From JBPCOB01 sp051000715 (GTDB lineage: Bacteria > Actinomycetota > Actinomycetes > JALYNC01): a stretch of DNA of 24,058 bases. The translations under genes were made by a program, and so were the position numbers. Of this stretch, positions 23,831 to 24,058 are shown piece after piece. The stretch lies in contig JBPCOB010000115.1 in assembly GCA_051000715.1 (NCBI GenBank), positions 1 to 24,058 of the forward strand. Direction: 5' to 3'. Numbering within the stretch: the first letter of the stretch is position 1; the number at the start of each line of letters is the position of its first letter. The notes under the pieces are model-generated. The model had not been told where the DNA came from. It saw only the letters and a program-made list of their open reading frames with translations, and did no database searches.

Positions 23831-24058
23831 GTGCGGCGGCTCTTCTGGGTGACCCTCGGCGCGACCGCGGGGGTCCTGTTCGTACGCCGGCTCACCGCCG
23901 CCGCCGGCCGGTTCACCCCCGAGGGCGTGGGTCGGGGCCTGGACGGGCTCGGCCAGAGGTTCTCGGCGTTCGCCGAGGAGGTGCGGGCCGGCATGACCGA
24001 GCGCGAGGTCGAGCTGCGTGCCGCCCTCGGCCTGGACGGGCGCCACGACGTGGTGGAC
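23831..24058 (+). CDS. DUF6167-like small membrane protein (3' partial)
   Basis: The frame is open from GTG 23831 to the window edge (76 codons) with no stop. It starts VRRLFWVTLGATAGVLFVRRL, a short basic start and one membrane segment. Then comes an amphipathic part with ALGQRFSAFAEEVRAGMTER-type character (GLGQRFSAFAEEV, MTEREVELRAALGL). This is the usual form of the small actinobacterial DUF6167 protein encoded between DUF948 and alaS. Function is unknown; probably a membrane-associated helper of the preceding gene product. The start codon follows the DUF948 stop by three bases. Confidence 0.8.
   Translation, partial: MRRLFWVTLGATAGVLFVRRLTAAAGRFTPEGVGRGLDGLGQRFSAFAEEVRAGMTEREVELRAALGLDGRHDVVD

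Overview
The window is chromosomal DNA of a high-GC actinobacterium. GTG and TTG starts are common, genes overlap by ATGA or GTGA, third codon positions are mostly G or C, and the blocks ruvC-ruvA-ruvB / yajC-secD-secF-apt-rel / MBL-hisS-aspS / rarA-DUF948-DUF6167 follow the usual actinobacterial order. The aspartyl-tRNA synthetase has the residues of the non-discriminating type, which fits an organism that makes Asn-tRNA through GatCAB. The genus cannot be fixed from this window. The word CGTACG is conspicuously frequent in the core genes and may be a lineage signature.

Positions 1-2904 look like accessory DNA placed in front of ruvC. They hold the 3' part of a helicase-like protein (type I restriction HsdR-like) fused to a Schlafen-type AlbA_2 domain, then about 750 bases of debris, then a secreted GH26-like glycoside hydrolase on the minus strand. 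The debris holds an antisense Uma2-family nuclease fragment, an antisense YjzC-like fragment and the last 32 codons of yebC. In actinobacteria yebC normally sits immediately upstream of ruvC, so the yebC tail marks the old chromosomal junction broken by the insertion. The GH26-like protein keeps its acid/base Glu but appears to lack the usual nucleophile Glu.

Positions 3095-11724 are core functions on the plus strand. A LexA (SOS) box precedes ruvC-ruvA-ruvB, the Holliday-junction branch migration and resolution machine. A good promoter (TTGCCC, 17 bases, TAGGAT) followed by a hairpin precedes yajC-secD-secF, the accessory membrane complex of Sec protein export. apt (adenine salvage) overlaps the end of secF, and rel, the bifunctional (p)ppGpp synthetase/hydrolase, follows.

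On the minus strand at 11761-13773 a membrane-anchored cyclophilin gene is followed by a CPA2-type cation:proton antiporter gene. Divergent from these is an operon of a metallo-beta-lactamase hydrolase, hisS and aspS (13903-17645). A 400-base spacer with a notable inverted repeat follows, then a tandem-GNAT acetyltransferase.

Positions 19157-21761 (minus) encode an MMPL transporter followed by a small GNAT gene broken by an apparent one-base deletion. Divergent from MMPL is rarA (replication-fork maintenance AAA+ ATPase), followed by DUF948 and DUF6167 genes, the usual lead-in to alaS beyond the window. I see no tRNA, rRNA, CRISPR array or intact insertion sequence.
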